Shown: positions 32,413-44,426, numbered from the stretch's first letter. The stretch: 64,000 bases of DNA from Beverwykella pulmonaria (GCA_001599595.1 BCHH01000001.1:1391935-1455934), one strand, 5' to 3'. Numbers and translations are program-made. Notes: generated by a model not told the origin, from the letters alone.

Positions 32413-34302
32413 ATGTCACTTCACACAGAAGTTTTGCTCGGTACTAGTCTGAAGACTTGGCTGCTCGTCGTCTTCCCCATCTCTTTCGTTCTTTACTGGA
32501 TTAGCTGGGTCATATATGCCCGTACACTCCATCCTCTCGCTTCAGTCCCGGGACCCTTTTGGGCGTCCATCTCGCGAACATGGTTGATGTATCGTATGTA
32601 CCTTGGAGATCTGGAACTCGTCGAACGCGATCTACACGACCAATACGGCCCTCTCATTCGCATTGCTCCTGACGAGGTTGCATCTAGCGACCCGGCTGCC
32701 ATCCCGCTCATCTTCCCTATCCAAAAGCCATTGGAAAAGACTGACTGGTACTTGGTATGGCGGGCTGTGCCGCATATATCCAAGCGGGCAGATATGTTAG
32801 TAAGCGCCGGGTGCAAGTTCAGTGTCTTGTTGTAAAGTAAGTGAGGCACCACCTAGGTGTTATCTCACGACTTGGCTCACGACAATGATCTGGCACCTTC
32901 CCTGCCCCTCATTTCTTCCCTTCCCTCCACTCACTTTAAGGAACGTCACTAACCTTGCCTCCGCTGTTTAAGGTTCACAAGTGTAAACGAGAAGGAACAT
33001 GCAGCCTATAGGAAGATTGTTGGTGGGGTTTACGCAATGAGCAATATCCTACGAAACGAAGACCATTTGGACGACTGTGTGAATCTATTCATCAAGCGCC
33101 TGGGAGAATTTGCTGATCGGAAAGAAGACTTCGATTTTGGATTATGGCTAGAGATGTAAGTATTTCTTTCATATTATCCTTGGTTTAAATTTAATGCCCA
33201 TCTAGGTACGCATTTGATGTCATCGGTGCAGTTTTCTTCGGGAAGCAATTCGGCTTCTTGGAGCACAGTCACGATCATGGCAAATACATCGAGTCTGTTC
33301 ACTTGGCTATGCCCTTCCTCTCTGTCATCGCCATGACTCCAGTGTACTGCCGCCACCTCCTTATGGCGTGCGCCGTCACTGTTCCGAAACTCCTTAGAGC
33401 TGTGATTGCGGTAGACGGTATCAGGACAGTTTCGATAACTAACACGCAACAGCAAATGAAAGCCTCGGAAGCGGCAACCTCGAAGCGTCATGACATCCTA
33501 TCACAACTCTTGACAATTGTTCAAGAGAAGGGTGACAAGGTCGACCTGACGCACAATGATGCTACTGCGGAGATGTGGACTGGAGTGTGAGTTGTTCTGG
33601 AGTTTTGCTATATAGAATGGCGTTACTGATATTTAATTCTAGTATGGCTGGCGCAGACAGCACATCCATTGCATTACGTGCGGTTTTCTACTACCTAATG
33701 AAGCATCCTGAGACACTCGCCAAAGCCCAAGCCGAAATCGACGCAGCCTTCGCCGCTGGAGCCCTCAGCTCCCCCGTCAAATACAGCGAAGCCACCGCTC
33801 TGCCGTACCTCTGCGCTGTCATCAAAGAAGCCGTCCGAATGTTCCCCAGCTTTTCAGTCTCGATACAAAGATACGCTCCGAAGCAGGGCATTGAACTGTC
33901 AGCAAAGCACATCCCAGCAGGATATAGAGTCGGCATGAACCCAAAAATCGTACAACATGACAAATATGTGTTCGGTCAAGACGCGGATTATTTCAATCCT
34001 GAACGATGGCTCGAAAGCGAACAACGAACCAAGGCAATGGATAGGGCTTATATCGCATTTGGGGCAGGGACTCGGACCTGCACTGGCAAGAATGTAAGTT
34101 CTGTCACAATCTATTATGATAGTACAACTCGTTGACTTGCCATATGTAGCTTGCCATGGCTGAGATTCACAAAGCCGTGCCTGAGATTCTGCGCCGCTTC
34201 ACTCCAAAAATGGCTCATAATCGGCCCTGGAAGACACATAATGCCACTTTCGTTTTGCAGTATGATGTCATCTGTAGATTCACGCGCAGGACTAAAGCAT
34301 GA
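32413..34302 (+). CDS. Cytochrome P450 monooxygenase (pisatin demethylase-like)
   Basis: Five exons (32413-32795, 32973-33155, 33206-33586, 33643-34093, 34150-34302) give 516 residues. The first intron is unusually long for this window (177 bp); the others are 50-56 bp. N-terminal anchor: WLLVVFPISFVLYWISWVIY, then LASVPGP. I-helix GADST (MAGADSTSIALRA), K-helix EAVR, FNPERW, and haem loop FGAGTRTCTGKN with Cys. RADMFTSVNEKEHAAYRKIV and the AVRMFPSFSVSIQRYAP style belong to the fungal pisatin-demethylase-like group, whose characterised members detoxify plant phenolics or act in secondary metabolism. All catalytic elements are intact. Substrate unknown. Convergent with the Dal5-type transporter. 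Confidence 0.88.
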
Positions 34303-34628
34303 GGCTTTGAGCCAACTTCTATATATAAAGTCACTTGGACACCACTTGTTCAATACAGATCCTTTTCGCACTTCACTGGGACTCTGTCGAAGCTCATCAT
34401 TGTGTGAGGGTCTTGAACTTGATATTGTATGTAACTCTGGGACAGGTAGATACATCAACCACCGCGAGAAGAAGAAGGGTAATTGCAAAGGCTCTACTGG
34501 CAGATATGGCCTGGCTTTGTGAGACAACGCTGATTCTTTTGCAGAGTATCCCGAATATTCTTTAACTATATGAGTTCTCCGTGGACTCAGTAACATGAAA
34601 CACAGTATGTTTTATTGATTCGCGCAAG
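34303..34628. other. Convergent 3' flanks, nothing recognised
   Basis: 326 bp between two converging genes; it must hold both polyadenylation regions. Confidence 0.5.
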
Positions 34629-36744
34629 TTATTTCGGATCTTCAGCTAGGAAGCCACCGAAATTCTGGTTCCCCTGCATTTCACTCACACCATCCTCTTC
34701 CACCTCCATCTTCCTCTTCTCCTCCCACCTAAACGCTACATGAATACCCACAAACACGCCTGTCGCCAAAACCGCGAATGCAAGATATAACCTCGCGCCA
34801 ATCCTCCAATTCGGCGCTTCTTTGGCCGGGAAAGCCGCAATGGGAATAAACGCATTCATGAGATATGCAAAGACGGTTCCACTAGCGAACAAGACAGTGC
34901 GGACTTCCGGTTCAGCCTGGAGGTGTATGGAGGCCCAGGAGCAGAGTAGCATGGTGGAGACGGCACCAATGTAGTTGAGATAGTAACCCGCCATGTAGAG
35001 GTGTTGGTTGTAAGGGTGCACGATCAGGATGATTTGGGAGGCGATGTTTATGACCTGAAAGGCTTATCAGTTAAAAATTTAAAGGATTTGGTGTAAAGTA
35101 CTCACGGAATGGAGGAGCAAAAAGGGTAGCCGAGTCCCGAAGTAGTCGCTAAAGCCACTGAACAGGATTTCAGCGAGAAGCTGGGTGCCTTGACCAACAA
35201 TAGGCAAGTAATTGAGCATAGCAACAGAACTGGAATCGGTGTCAGATACTGTACCACCTTAAACATTGGGAACGCTCACTATTTTTTAGTTCCGTTGGAG
35301 TTCTTTAGAGACTTAAGCCATAGGTTGAAGTAATTTGATGGAACAGTGTTGCTCCCAATTGGCCAAGCAACTTCCAACTGTTAGCGGTTATAGCCTTCAT
35401 CTGAAGGAAATGGCTTGGGCGCCACTTGCTTGCAAAGGCCCATAGCTGCCAGTAGGTAAAACACTTGAAGAAACTCTTCACAGTGATGCCTATCTGAGGC
35501 TTGCGACCGACTCTACGCGAGCGCGCTAAGGCAATCTCTATGTGCCGGGGCTTGAGATAGAATCTAGCGAGTGGGTTTGGACGTTCGGGCTAGACTCTGT
35601 CAATTCCAAACGATATCTCCATGTAAGGATACAAAAACTTACGTAGCCGGGAAGAATGGCGAAGCCGAGCAGCGCCACTGCAATAGTACAGATACCCTTC
35701 GACGACATGAGCCGCACTTCATGGTGTAAATAAAGCGATGCTTACATTGATAATAAATGCCCATCGCCATCCCGAACGACCGTTCAGACCTTCGAAATTT
35801 GTGGAAAGGGCTCCTTGCATGGCGCCAGACACCATGGCGCTAGCGGGCTGGGCTATGTTGTAGAGACTCATGCGGAGGGCTATTTCGTGGGGCATGTACC
35901 ATTGACTAATGAACTGTCAATATTCTTCTACTCTACATGCCATGATCTAAATGAGCAACACACCTAATAAGGGTAAAGTACCCAGGCCATGCCGTACCTT
36001 CGAAGAATCCAACGAGGAAACGGAGGCCATAAACCTGACAGGTGGTGAGTGGGACGATCGTTGTGGTGTGTTTATAGTCAATGTTTTTCATACCTGGTGA
36101 GCAGTGCTGACGGTGGACAGACAACAAGTCAGGATACCCCATATCAGCTTCTCATATGTTAGTAGTGATATCAACTTCTGTGAGGCGTCACCATACTTCA
36201 CAAGCTGGTAGCCATTTGGAAGGTCCAAAATGCGATATGACGATGCAGGATGGATACAGCATGATCATGTATCCAATACTTGAATTCGTTAGCATGGAGA
36301 ATGCTGGGAAGAACAATGTTGACACCTTACTTGAAGAAGGTGGTGAAGTAGTTGAGCTCATTTCCATACAAATGAAGGTCCTCCTTCATTCCCGATACGT
36401 ATGCATTATTCTTCAAAAGAAAATCATATCAGCTGATAAAATGAATGAATATCAAACAATGGGTTTGACGTACGATGTTAGTTTGGTCGATGTACTTGAA
36501 CATGTACCCGAGAAAACCAATCGTCAAGAACCACAAGTCAAGTCGCCATACCTTGTCAATCTCTTAGCACTTGTTACAATATTTCACACTAACGACTTAC
36601 AAAAGCCCTTTCCTCTTCCGAGTCAATATAATCAGAACTCGTACGTTCAACAGGAGTAACAGCGCCATCAGATTCAGACAAGCTCTTGTCGTCTCGTTCC
36701 GCTGGAACAGAGACTTGACTGATTTCTGTGGACATAACCCCCAT
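34629..36744 (-). CDS. MFS transporter of the anion/cation symporter group (Dal5/allantoate permease-like)
   Basis: I could read twelve exons from ATG 36744 to TAA 34629. The cytoplasmic start is hydrophilic (MGVMSTEISQVSVPAERDDK). Splicing of exon 1 to 2 gives AFVWRLDLWFLTIGFLGYMF, then KYIDQTNI and NAYVSGMKEDLHLYGNELNY, the signature of fungal Dal5/Tna1-type carriers. Later segments: FFNIGYMIMLYPS, VYGLRFLVGFFEGTAWPGY, SQWYMPHEIALRMSLYN, WRWAFIIN, GFAILPGYPERPNPLARFYL, SNTVPSNYFNLWLKSL and YSVAMLNYLPIVGQGTQLLAE. These amount to 12 helices. Substrates in the family are carboxylates, nicotinate, allantoate, vitamins and the like. Intron 9 (35429-35371) needs a GC donor (GCAAGT) to keep the frame, the second such case in this island. 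Confidence 0.87.
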
Positions 36745-38249
36745 CTTGCAGGCTTTGTTGCTCGAAACGATAAGTACGCTTATTGATAAAATGTGCAGAA
36801 GTCCGAGTACTTGGGACGGTCATATATACATGCTAAGACGGCCCAAATCCTCGGAGAATTTTCGCAAGTTGTTCTTTGTTGGGCTATTAGATCCACGGTT
36901 ATAGGCTCTACTTCATTTCATCAGCGACGAAGATAAAGACGTGCTTCGGACTAAGACCTATATCCACAACATCTTCTCGAAGCCTCGCAAGTGCGCGCGA
37001 TCATTCAGCAGGCCACGAGGCGAAGTTCTGGTCTGATGCGGTCACGTCCTTCGAGAAAAAGCTTCCAAGCGTCGATCATTGGAGTTTTTAAGTCTAAGAT
37101 AGTAGGAGTGGTAGAACGAAGTAGTTTAACGCAGTCCCGAAAGGATTGTCATGGTGTCGCGAAAACTATGATGACATCTGCTAGGAAGAAAACGCCATAC
37201 ATGCGTCTGATCCCCAATATTGCCGGCCGTCTCGCCGATACCTATCAAAACGACCTAATGCACCGATTCGAAGGAGAGATCTAAGTCGTTTGTGGTATAG
37301 AAATTGCACCGAATGAAAACTGCACAGAAACTGAGGGCATCTGGTCTTACAATATTTCCCGGCGCTTCACAAAAAATCGTTCTCGATTTTCACCCACTCC
37401 GGTGATTTGACATATTTCGGTACGCTTCTCTTCAATTTACAGTAAGAATGATTCTGGTGCTTAGCACTAAATATGTATCCCGCGGGGGTATAGCCCAATT
37501 GACGTACGTACTGAACAGTTTTGATGGAGTGGATTCTAGAAACTTATGGATATATCTTTGATAGACACAGCACATTGTGGATGAGTGCTGAAAGTGATAT
37601 CCACAAAGCCTCCAAAGGTTTAAACATTAACGGAAGTTTGATCCTAACAGATGCTGTATCACTTACTATGCATTGGTCGGTTCTCCAGCCTTCTAGTCGA
37701 GTTTGTCTGATCTGGTACGTGTCGGCGGTAGTGTGTAGTCCAGGAAACACGTCCTGTCACTCCGGGGAATAATGCTCTTACAGGTCTTTTCAGTGGCCAA
37801 AGGCATCGCCAGAAGATGAGGAACCCAGATTATGGAAAGATCTCGGAGTAGCTTCACGCTCATCCGTCGGACGTCTCTTCAACACGAGAGGCTTGCCCAT
37901 CCCACACCATAGCGCTATCCACTAATCTCTGAAGCTCCTCCACATCGATTTCCTGGGTACCTCACCGTAAATCATGTGCTTCCAAACAGATGGATACGCT
38001 GCTCCCGGGCCCCACCATGCTTCTTGATCTACGCCATCCAAATCCCGGGTTCATACCACCTTACGCGTCGCGGCTCGGAAAATCTTAAAAGCAAGCGGCT
38101 TCCAAAAAGCATCCAATCAACAATCAAGTACATACCGGCTCCTCTGATAACGAGCACCGTTAGCCTCGCCGCTTTCTACGTGTTATGTACTTCAAGATCA
38201 TTTTTGGAAGAAGTAGAGGAAAAGTATGATACCAGCAATAACACCGCTT
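36745..38249. other. Intergenic, mostly unreadable; possible decayed coding pieces
   Basis: 1.5 kb without a supported gene. A short protein-like string (HEAKFWSDAVTSFEKKLP) is readable around 37015-37070 on the plus strand before a stop, and an ORF at 36991-37284 lies in another frame. Neither could be assigned. The right end contains decayed 3' parts of the rhodopsin-like relic. Confidence 0.35.
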
Positions 38250-39007
38250 TGCGCAGGTCAGCTCGAGCTGTGCCTTTCATTTTCTGAAGGAGACACATAT
38301 AACAAGCCCGTAGCAAAGGTAAATCCCAGCCCCATTTTCGTTTCCCTCGGGACATTCAGCTGCAACTCAATCGGTGTAGTAATTGTCAGGATCACTAGAT
38401 CCAACAGCAGGCTCAAGCTGCCACTAGCGCGACACCAAGGGTTGAAATTGATGCATACAACCTCTGGATGTCTGGAGCTGGGAACTCGGAGCCACTTCAT
38501 CGGCATGCACGCTACGAAACCTGGGGCAGTGAACGTGATCCAGCAGACCGCCAACAGCGCCGCGGTAGCCCAGCACAAAATTCTCTGCTACGGCTCCTGC
38601 AAAATGTGAAGATAGGTCACAATGATGCTCAAGCGAGTAGCGAAGACAGCGGTGAGTTGTAGGAGCGGCATGACGATAAATTAGCTGCCCGAGACAAAGA
38701 ATTGCAGCGCGTCGGCACGCTGGCGGAGCGTTTCGACGTCGTGAGCGACGCCTCCGTAGTGTACGATAATTTTCTGAATGTCTGTAGATGGAGAGGGTGA
38801 GAGAAGGGTATGGCATTTCTTTCGTGCCAAAACCGCCTTCGACTAGAGCGTAGCAGAATACAGCGCCGAAGATGAAAAATATATCGTCGGCTCCCCACCA
38901 CACCCTCGTGACGCAGAATCGAGCTGCGAAGCGTAAAGAAAGGAATATAGTCCGTAGAGCGAGAAAAGCGTGACTGCGTGTTATGCCGCCGTTTCCTCTG
39001 TACTCAT
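38250..39007 (-). pseudogene. Dead seven-helix rhodopsin-like (Pth11-type) membrane protein gene
   Basis: From an ATG at 39007 the minus strand reads, over several frames, the helix pattern of the fungal rhodopsin-type fold: HAFLALRTIFLSLRFAARF, WWGADDIFFIFGAVFCYALVEGG, then (after an intron-like GTTTTG...CTACAG) DIQKIIVHYGG, PLLQLTAVFATRLSIIVTYL, RILCWATAALLAVCWITF and LSLLLDLVILTITTPIELQL followed by GLGFTFATGLL. The joins fail. The start runs into TAA after MSTEETAA, a frame change is needed at GQLIY/VMPLL (with a TAA in the other frame), and a TAG precedes RILCW. No standard intron removes them. It is a relic paralogue of the CFEM-rhodopsin gene 8 kb away, but without a visible CFEM domain. 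Confidence 0.6.
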
Positions 39008-39401
39008 TCCGAAATTTCGTGGAGTACTATTGTGCGGCCCGGATACTCTGTCGTGGATTTGCTATTCTTCAAGCGCCTTATATAACTATCCAATACTGCC
39101 GATTCAAAAGTGAGGATGCAGTTGCCTGACGGCAGAACATGCTCAACCTTGAATGTCTTGGCGGCGGCACAAAGGCCGTGATGTTGGTAGACAACGCCGT
39201 CGCGCTTGTGCCAGCGGATGCACTGTATTCCGGGCGTAAACGCGAGAAAGAGTCGGACCAATCTGCCTGTCGAACTCGAATTTGTATTCTGCTGTTCTGC
39301 GGCGAAAAGAACGGCCTGGCATTGGGGATAACGAGAGGAACTGTAAGAACGCCTAAATGTTGCCAATGTAGCCACGCTACCATTCTCAAAAAATAGGTCG
39401 A
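39008..39401. other. 3' flank of ELP1, nothing recognised
   Basis: 394 bp. A 123-codon minus-strand frame here (39375-39004) has no recognisable feature and directly follows the ELP1 stop, so I read it as 3' untranslated sequence. Confidence 0.45.
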
Positions 39402-42400
39402 CTACCCCAAAAGACTCAACCTCTCGAAAACCTTAACAACCGGTTTCTCTCTCTTGCGATTCACCTCCTCGATACTTGCCCAAAGCGTAGCATCGGCCCC
39501 ACTCGGCTTGAGCATCTCGTCCACAACCCCAAACCCAGTCATCCCCTCCATTGCCCCATCCACCTTAGCAGCTTCTTCTTTCTCGACATACATCTCCACA
39601 ATCGCATCCTCGCACTTCTGTACGACCTCCCTAGCCGCATTCGCCACCGCATCAGCCCGCTCCCTCATCCCCCTCTTCAATAGTCCCTCCACCAGTCTCT
39701 GAATCTCATCTTGCATACTATTAATCCGTTCAATCAGGCGCTCAATCGAATTCGTCAAATACTCCTCCTCATAAACCGTTCCCTTCTTCCCTCTCGCGCG
39801 TTTCCGTTCTTCTTGCCTTTTCTTCTTGCTTGTCTTGCGCGTGCTCTGCGTATTGACAGTCCCAGTACGATTTGTATAACGTGTCATAAACGTGCCTCCG
39901 GATGTCGTGTCCGTTGGTGCGAGAGAGACATTGTCGGGGATATTCACGTCCTCGGTCACGCCGTCGAAGAATGCGAGAGGATCTTCTGCTTTCTTCGCCC
40001 TCAGATCCCGTAGCCTTGGCACTTGTGCTTGTAACTGAACCTTCATATCAGCAAGGAACTCTGTCATATCACCCGAGCGCTCAATAAGACCGGGGTCGAT
40101 GACTTCCTCAATGAGTGAGGGCTGCCGGTGCAGGACCACAACGCGGATAGCTTCGGAGAAGTAACAGCCCTTGCAGAGTAGTTTTGCGGCTGTGGGGATG
40201 TCGGAGAGGTGGTCGAGGGTGATGGTCGAGGCAGAGAGGTAATCTTTTGATTCCGTGAGATCTTCTGCGAGGGACGCTGCAAGGGAAGTGAGGTCTGAGG
40301 CCGGGAGAGAGGCGAGGGTCGCGGAGGTTAGGGCTTCGCGCCAGAGGTTGGCCGTGCGGTAGCATGGCCAAGCAGAAGCGTGGTCCGAGAGGTACTCGTA
40401 CGCTGTTATTCTAAGTCAGATACGATATTCGAAAAGGGAGAACAGAGAAGGATTTTCGAACCTATAGCAGCCTCTTTGTGCTGATTGCTACTACTGAGGT
40501 GATCTGCGTAAAGTCTCATGATTTCTCGAAGATGCCCCGAATCGTACTGGTACATCTTAAGAGCTTCAGGATATAGAGTGTGTTGTTGGACGTAAGACTG
40601 CAGCTCCTCGAAAACCTCGAGATCCTTCAGGTGAGTAAGTGCCTTCTTTCGCCGGCCGAGTGCATCGTCGATTTTGAACTTCCGACGTAGCGGTGCAAGG
40701 TCGTGAAGAGACTGAAGATGCGGGAGGTATTCACGCGGGTCCTATCAAAGATTGAGCATAGTCGAAAGCCAAACAGTAAAGGTAAGCATACCTTCTGTGA
40801 TTGTTGTGCTATCAGGAGGGCGAGTTCTAGATTGTAGATACCGAGAGCTGTGTCATAGAGCTGATTTACGTCCGCAAGGAAACAGATATGCTCAGCCGCC
40901 TTCTCGGTAAGTGGGTCTTGTGCTTCTAGGAAACCGTCAGGGAAGTGCCAAAGGCAATGCTTACCGTGAAAACCCACCTTGTAACCTGCCGATCATTTCC
41001 AACCCAGCCTCTAGGTCGGGCGGAGTCTTGCATACGTGAGCCGTGATGATGTTTTGAAGATGATTCTCCTTATTTTGGGGCAGTTCTAGTACGGCTAAGA
41101 ACGCATCAGCAACACGATTGACTTTGGATTCAATAGATTTCTGCTGCGATATGGTCTTGGTATTCGAGTCATTGGTTTTCAGTGTCTCTTTGTACATCGT
41201 TTCCGACACGTCCTCGTTCCTGAGGCAGTTAGATCTCTAGGCTAGTCGAAGTTAGAAGATATTTATTTACCGGAATTGCGAAAGCAGCAGATCGATATGA
41301 TCGATCCTCTTGATCTGCGCAACGATTTTGGGGATGCTCGACATGAATCTTTCCTGGTCATGGTCGTGCAAGATGTTCATATCCACGCGCTGATTGCGGC
41401 AGATGAGGAACGCGTCCCCGTACTGTTCTGCCTCAATACTTCGTCGTATAGCCGCAACCACAAGGGCTCGTGGGTAAATTGTCTCCAAATTTCCTCTCGG
41501 CATTTGCAAAACAACAGAGTAAGTTGTTGGCATTACGGTAACAAGTTTGGCCCCTCGTTCAATACTTCTGCATCGCTCATCCTTCTGTGGCTCATCCAGA
41601 GGTACTTCCAGCTCTATTAATAGTTAGCATGTGATGCGTAATCGAAAAAGTACCGCCCATACCATCCACGTTCGCCAAATGAACGAATTTGAGGAGATGT
41701 TGAGTGGTTGTAAAGATCAAGTGAGCAGTTGTAACTACAAAGGATGTGCAGTTCCGAATAAGGATCCGTTCATTAGCAAAGAGAACACCGCTTTTGGTGA
41801 GGCCAAAAGCAATGTGCTAATACACTATTAGCTCTGAGTATATGAACAGAGCTTAGTCACGTACCTGTCCGTTGACCATGACTACTCCGACTTCTGGAAC
41901 GAACGTAGGGAATTTATTGACAAGTGTGCTTTGTATGATGGGGCTGTTCCCCGCCTCTTCCATCTTGACTTTGTGCAGTGATCCATCTTGGAACTGCGCG
42001 TAAAGGGTTTGGAAATCCACACTTGAAGCGATAGAGGCCGTCCCAGAAGGCCCTTCTATCAAAGCTTGGTAGTGGGGGTCCTCGCTTTTTTTGGTCCAAA
42101 GGTAGCTCTCTTCCTCATCCCAGTTATCAAGCAGAACGAAAACTTGCTCATCTCCAACAAAAGCAACATGACGTGGACAACAGCCTTTGGGGAAGTCACT
42201 GCGCCAGAGGAGAGCTGGAAGTGGCACTGGTCTCTTCATCATATCGAGACCGTACACCGCGAGGTCTGCATCTGAAAGGACTGCCAATCGCGTACCAGAC
42301 ATAGATAACGCTACATCTACCGCTTTGTGGTCTAGTTTCAATTGGTATAATGACATTGGAGGAGGGATGTTAGCAACTCTCAAGGGCGTTATTTTTAGAG

Positions 42401-43728
42401 TCACTGTTCACTATTATTAGATGACGCTTCAAGTACTCGAAGATTGTAACATACATCCGTCTATGGAGGCGATGATGCCGAAATCATTAGGTGGTACCAC
42501 CGAGCCAGCAGCGGTCGTGGAGAGGCATTCTAGAATTTGGAGAGCACCTAAGGTAATGGGTCGTTAGTTTGGATCAATGACGAGACAAAGTGACGTCCTT
42601 ACCAGGAATTGCTAAAGCTAGCGATAAAGGACGTTCCGAATGCCAATTACACATAACGGTCTTTGCAGCGTTTCCCGGAAACTTGAGCTCCTGCTTCAGG
42701 TAGTAATGGTAGTTGCTCATGGTCCACAACTGAACCTTGTTCGAATAGCATACTGCCAGGACGCTCGAGTCGCTGTTCCACCTCAAGGCTAATGGGGATG
42801 TTAGAGTCTGGATCTCTTCAGGGCTTAGTCGTAGGTAAAATTGGCCGTGACGAAGGCCATTCCGCTCGAAGAAAACAACCTCGATCTGATCAGTGCGGCG
42901 CCGAATGCTGGCAATAAGGTTTCCGGATGGTCGCCAGCTAAGGGCCCCCTCCAAACCGTCCACCGGTTCACTGACGCTGTCCAGTTGCCCCTCTCGTGAA
43001 TAGAAACGGATCATTCGCCGTCGTTCCTGCTCAACGCTATTGACAGCAAAATATGCCCCATCTCCACGCCAGCTAATGGTCGTCGCTCTATCATCGACCG
43101 TGCTGAGGACTCCCTCGTCGATGCTTTCGGGGAGTGTGGGGTCTCGTAATACCCTTGCTCCCTTCCCCTTGAACTGTGTTTCCTTCTTTCCCCAGCCCAC
43201 GGAGACGTGACTCGAAACGTTGACATCTTCTGGAGAGAGCGTGATGCTGGAAAGGTTCTCAATCTCCCGAGTCATCAGGAGTAGAGTGTCGGCCTGTGTG
43301 GTAATTGCCAGCAGTTCCTCGTCGGGTGACCATGCTGCAGCAGATATGCCGGCATCGACTGATCCCACGATTTCGACTAGATCTTCTGTTGGCAAGGGAT
43401 TTTCCCGAACGAGGATGATATCTCCTCCAGCTAAGACCAGGCACGATGCCGACGAGTCGGAGAAATGGTGGAGATTTACGATCGAGTCATGCGGAAGGGA
43501 AGGCAGGGGACATGGAGCATCCCAAGAAGCGATACTCTCAAGCCGCTCCTCTGCATTCTTGCGGTCGTAATGCAGCCGCTTCAGTTCGATGACTGCACGT
43601 GATTCCGAAGGCCCAAAAGTGCAAATGACTCCGTTGGAAGCAGCATCCCATGCAGTTGCAGAGAGGGGCAACGGGTCCTCGCCAGAAAACCGCAGAAGCG
43701 ACCTGCCAACAATTTTCAGGTTGCGCAT
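39402..43728 (-). CDS. ELP1: Elongator complex subunit 1 (Elp1/Iki3)
   Basis: Nine exons; exon 1 is 43728-42603, exon 2 42547-42455, exon 3 42403-41865, exon 4 41816-41663, and five more down to 39402. Start chosen at MRNLKIVGRSLL because Elp1 proteins begin MRNL. The N-terminal 700 residues are the two WD40 propellers (AAWSPDEELLAI, ISWRGDGAYFAV, LRWNSDSSVLAVCYSNKVQLW). The centre is the helical TPR-like part (PRGNLETIYPRALVV, VNRVADAFLAVLE, AEHICFLADVNQLYDTALGIYNLELAL, DPREYLPHLQSL). Near the C-terminus a strongly basic stretch (KKKRQEERKRARGKK) matches the tRNA-binding region. Elp1 scaffolds the six-subunit Elongator, which modifies wobble uridines of tRNAs. All junctions restore the frame, and the length is normal. 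Confidence 0.95.
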
Positions 43729-44080
43729 CGCGTGGATCTGGGTTGCGCATTCGTGGGGAATTTCATGAAGAAAGGTGAGAATGAATAGGCGGTTGTTAGT
43801 GGTTGAAATTTTGTCTGGGTTGGGAGCTGTTCTAGCCGAGCTTTCGCCGCGGCGGGCGCAGGAGGATGCATCGTCTTGTTCAAAAATGGGGTCGCACGGG
43901 TCACGCATATTCTCCTCTCGCACGTCTCCCATTGAGTTGTATATGAACACTGCCAATGTAATTGATGTCGGCCTCGTCGTGTAGTACAGCTGTTCGCGGG
44001 AACCTCCCCTTATTCTACAGAACCCATAGTCCACCGATCCCGTTGCCCGAATGACATGTCTAGCCTCCGTCCCACCGTAT
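43729..44080 (-). promoter_or_regulatory. ELP1 leader with an in-frame open upstream extension
   Basis: On the minus strand the ELP1 frame stays open upstream of 43728 to 44034 and includes an ATG giving MGDVREENMRDPCDPIFEQD (about 43932). Conserved Elp1 proteins lack this part, so I treat it as leader, but a longer product cannot be excluded. The segment also contains the ELP1 promoter, immediately downstream of the COX8 stop codon (44081). Confidence 0.4.
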
Positions 44081-44426
44081 TTACTGGTTCTTCTTCAATT
44101 GCCAAACTGTGGGAGCGGCGCAGTTAGATACAGACGTAGCGAGTGAAGGAAGGAGCGTGTGCACTCACCACACAGGCCGAATGGGAGGGCAAATCCAGTC
44201 GCTATCGCTGTCAGCGGGTTTTCAACATCCACGCAGGCCCGAGCTTACCGCAGTATCCCCAGAACTTGAAGACGAAGCTCTTCTTCAGCGGGTCGAATGG
44301 CAGATTGCTTCGGGGGCCCTCCGGGTAGTGGTAGGGGCTGGAGAACTGGGCTCGGGTGGACTGGAAGCCGCGGCGGGCAACGAACGCTGGGTTCGCGGTG
44401 GCGCGGAAAGCTGCACGGGAGAGCAT
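44081..44426 (-). CDS. COX8: Cytochrome c oxidase subunit VIIc (yeast Cox8)
   Basis: Three exons (44426-44249, 44201-44169, 44106-44081) encode 78 residues. The N-terminus, MLSRAAFRATANPAFVARRG, is an Arg/Ala-rich mitochondrial presequence. The mature part has SSPYHYPEGPRSNLPF, the H-x-P-E-G-P-x-S-N-L-P-F signature of subunit VIIc, then one transmembrane helix assembled across both introns (KFWGYC, then ATGFALPFGLC, then VWQLKKNQ). It is a small single-span subunit of complex IV in the inner mitochondrial membrane. The last coding exon has only 26 nt, so simple ORF searches miss it. It is divergent from MTR4 and 352 bp upstream of ELP1 on the same strand. A CCAAT box in its own orientation sits at 44455-44451. 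Confidence 0.92.

Noticed and set aside
36991..37284. 97-codon ORF upstream of the Dal5-type transporter
   Set aside because: The more protein-like text at its left end is in another frame and stops soon; no family could be named.
39004..39375. 123-codon minus-strand ORF after ELP1
   Set aside because: Immediately downstream of the ELP1 stop, without features; best explained as 3' untranslated sequence.
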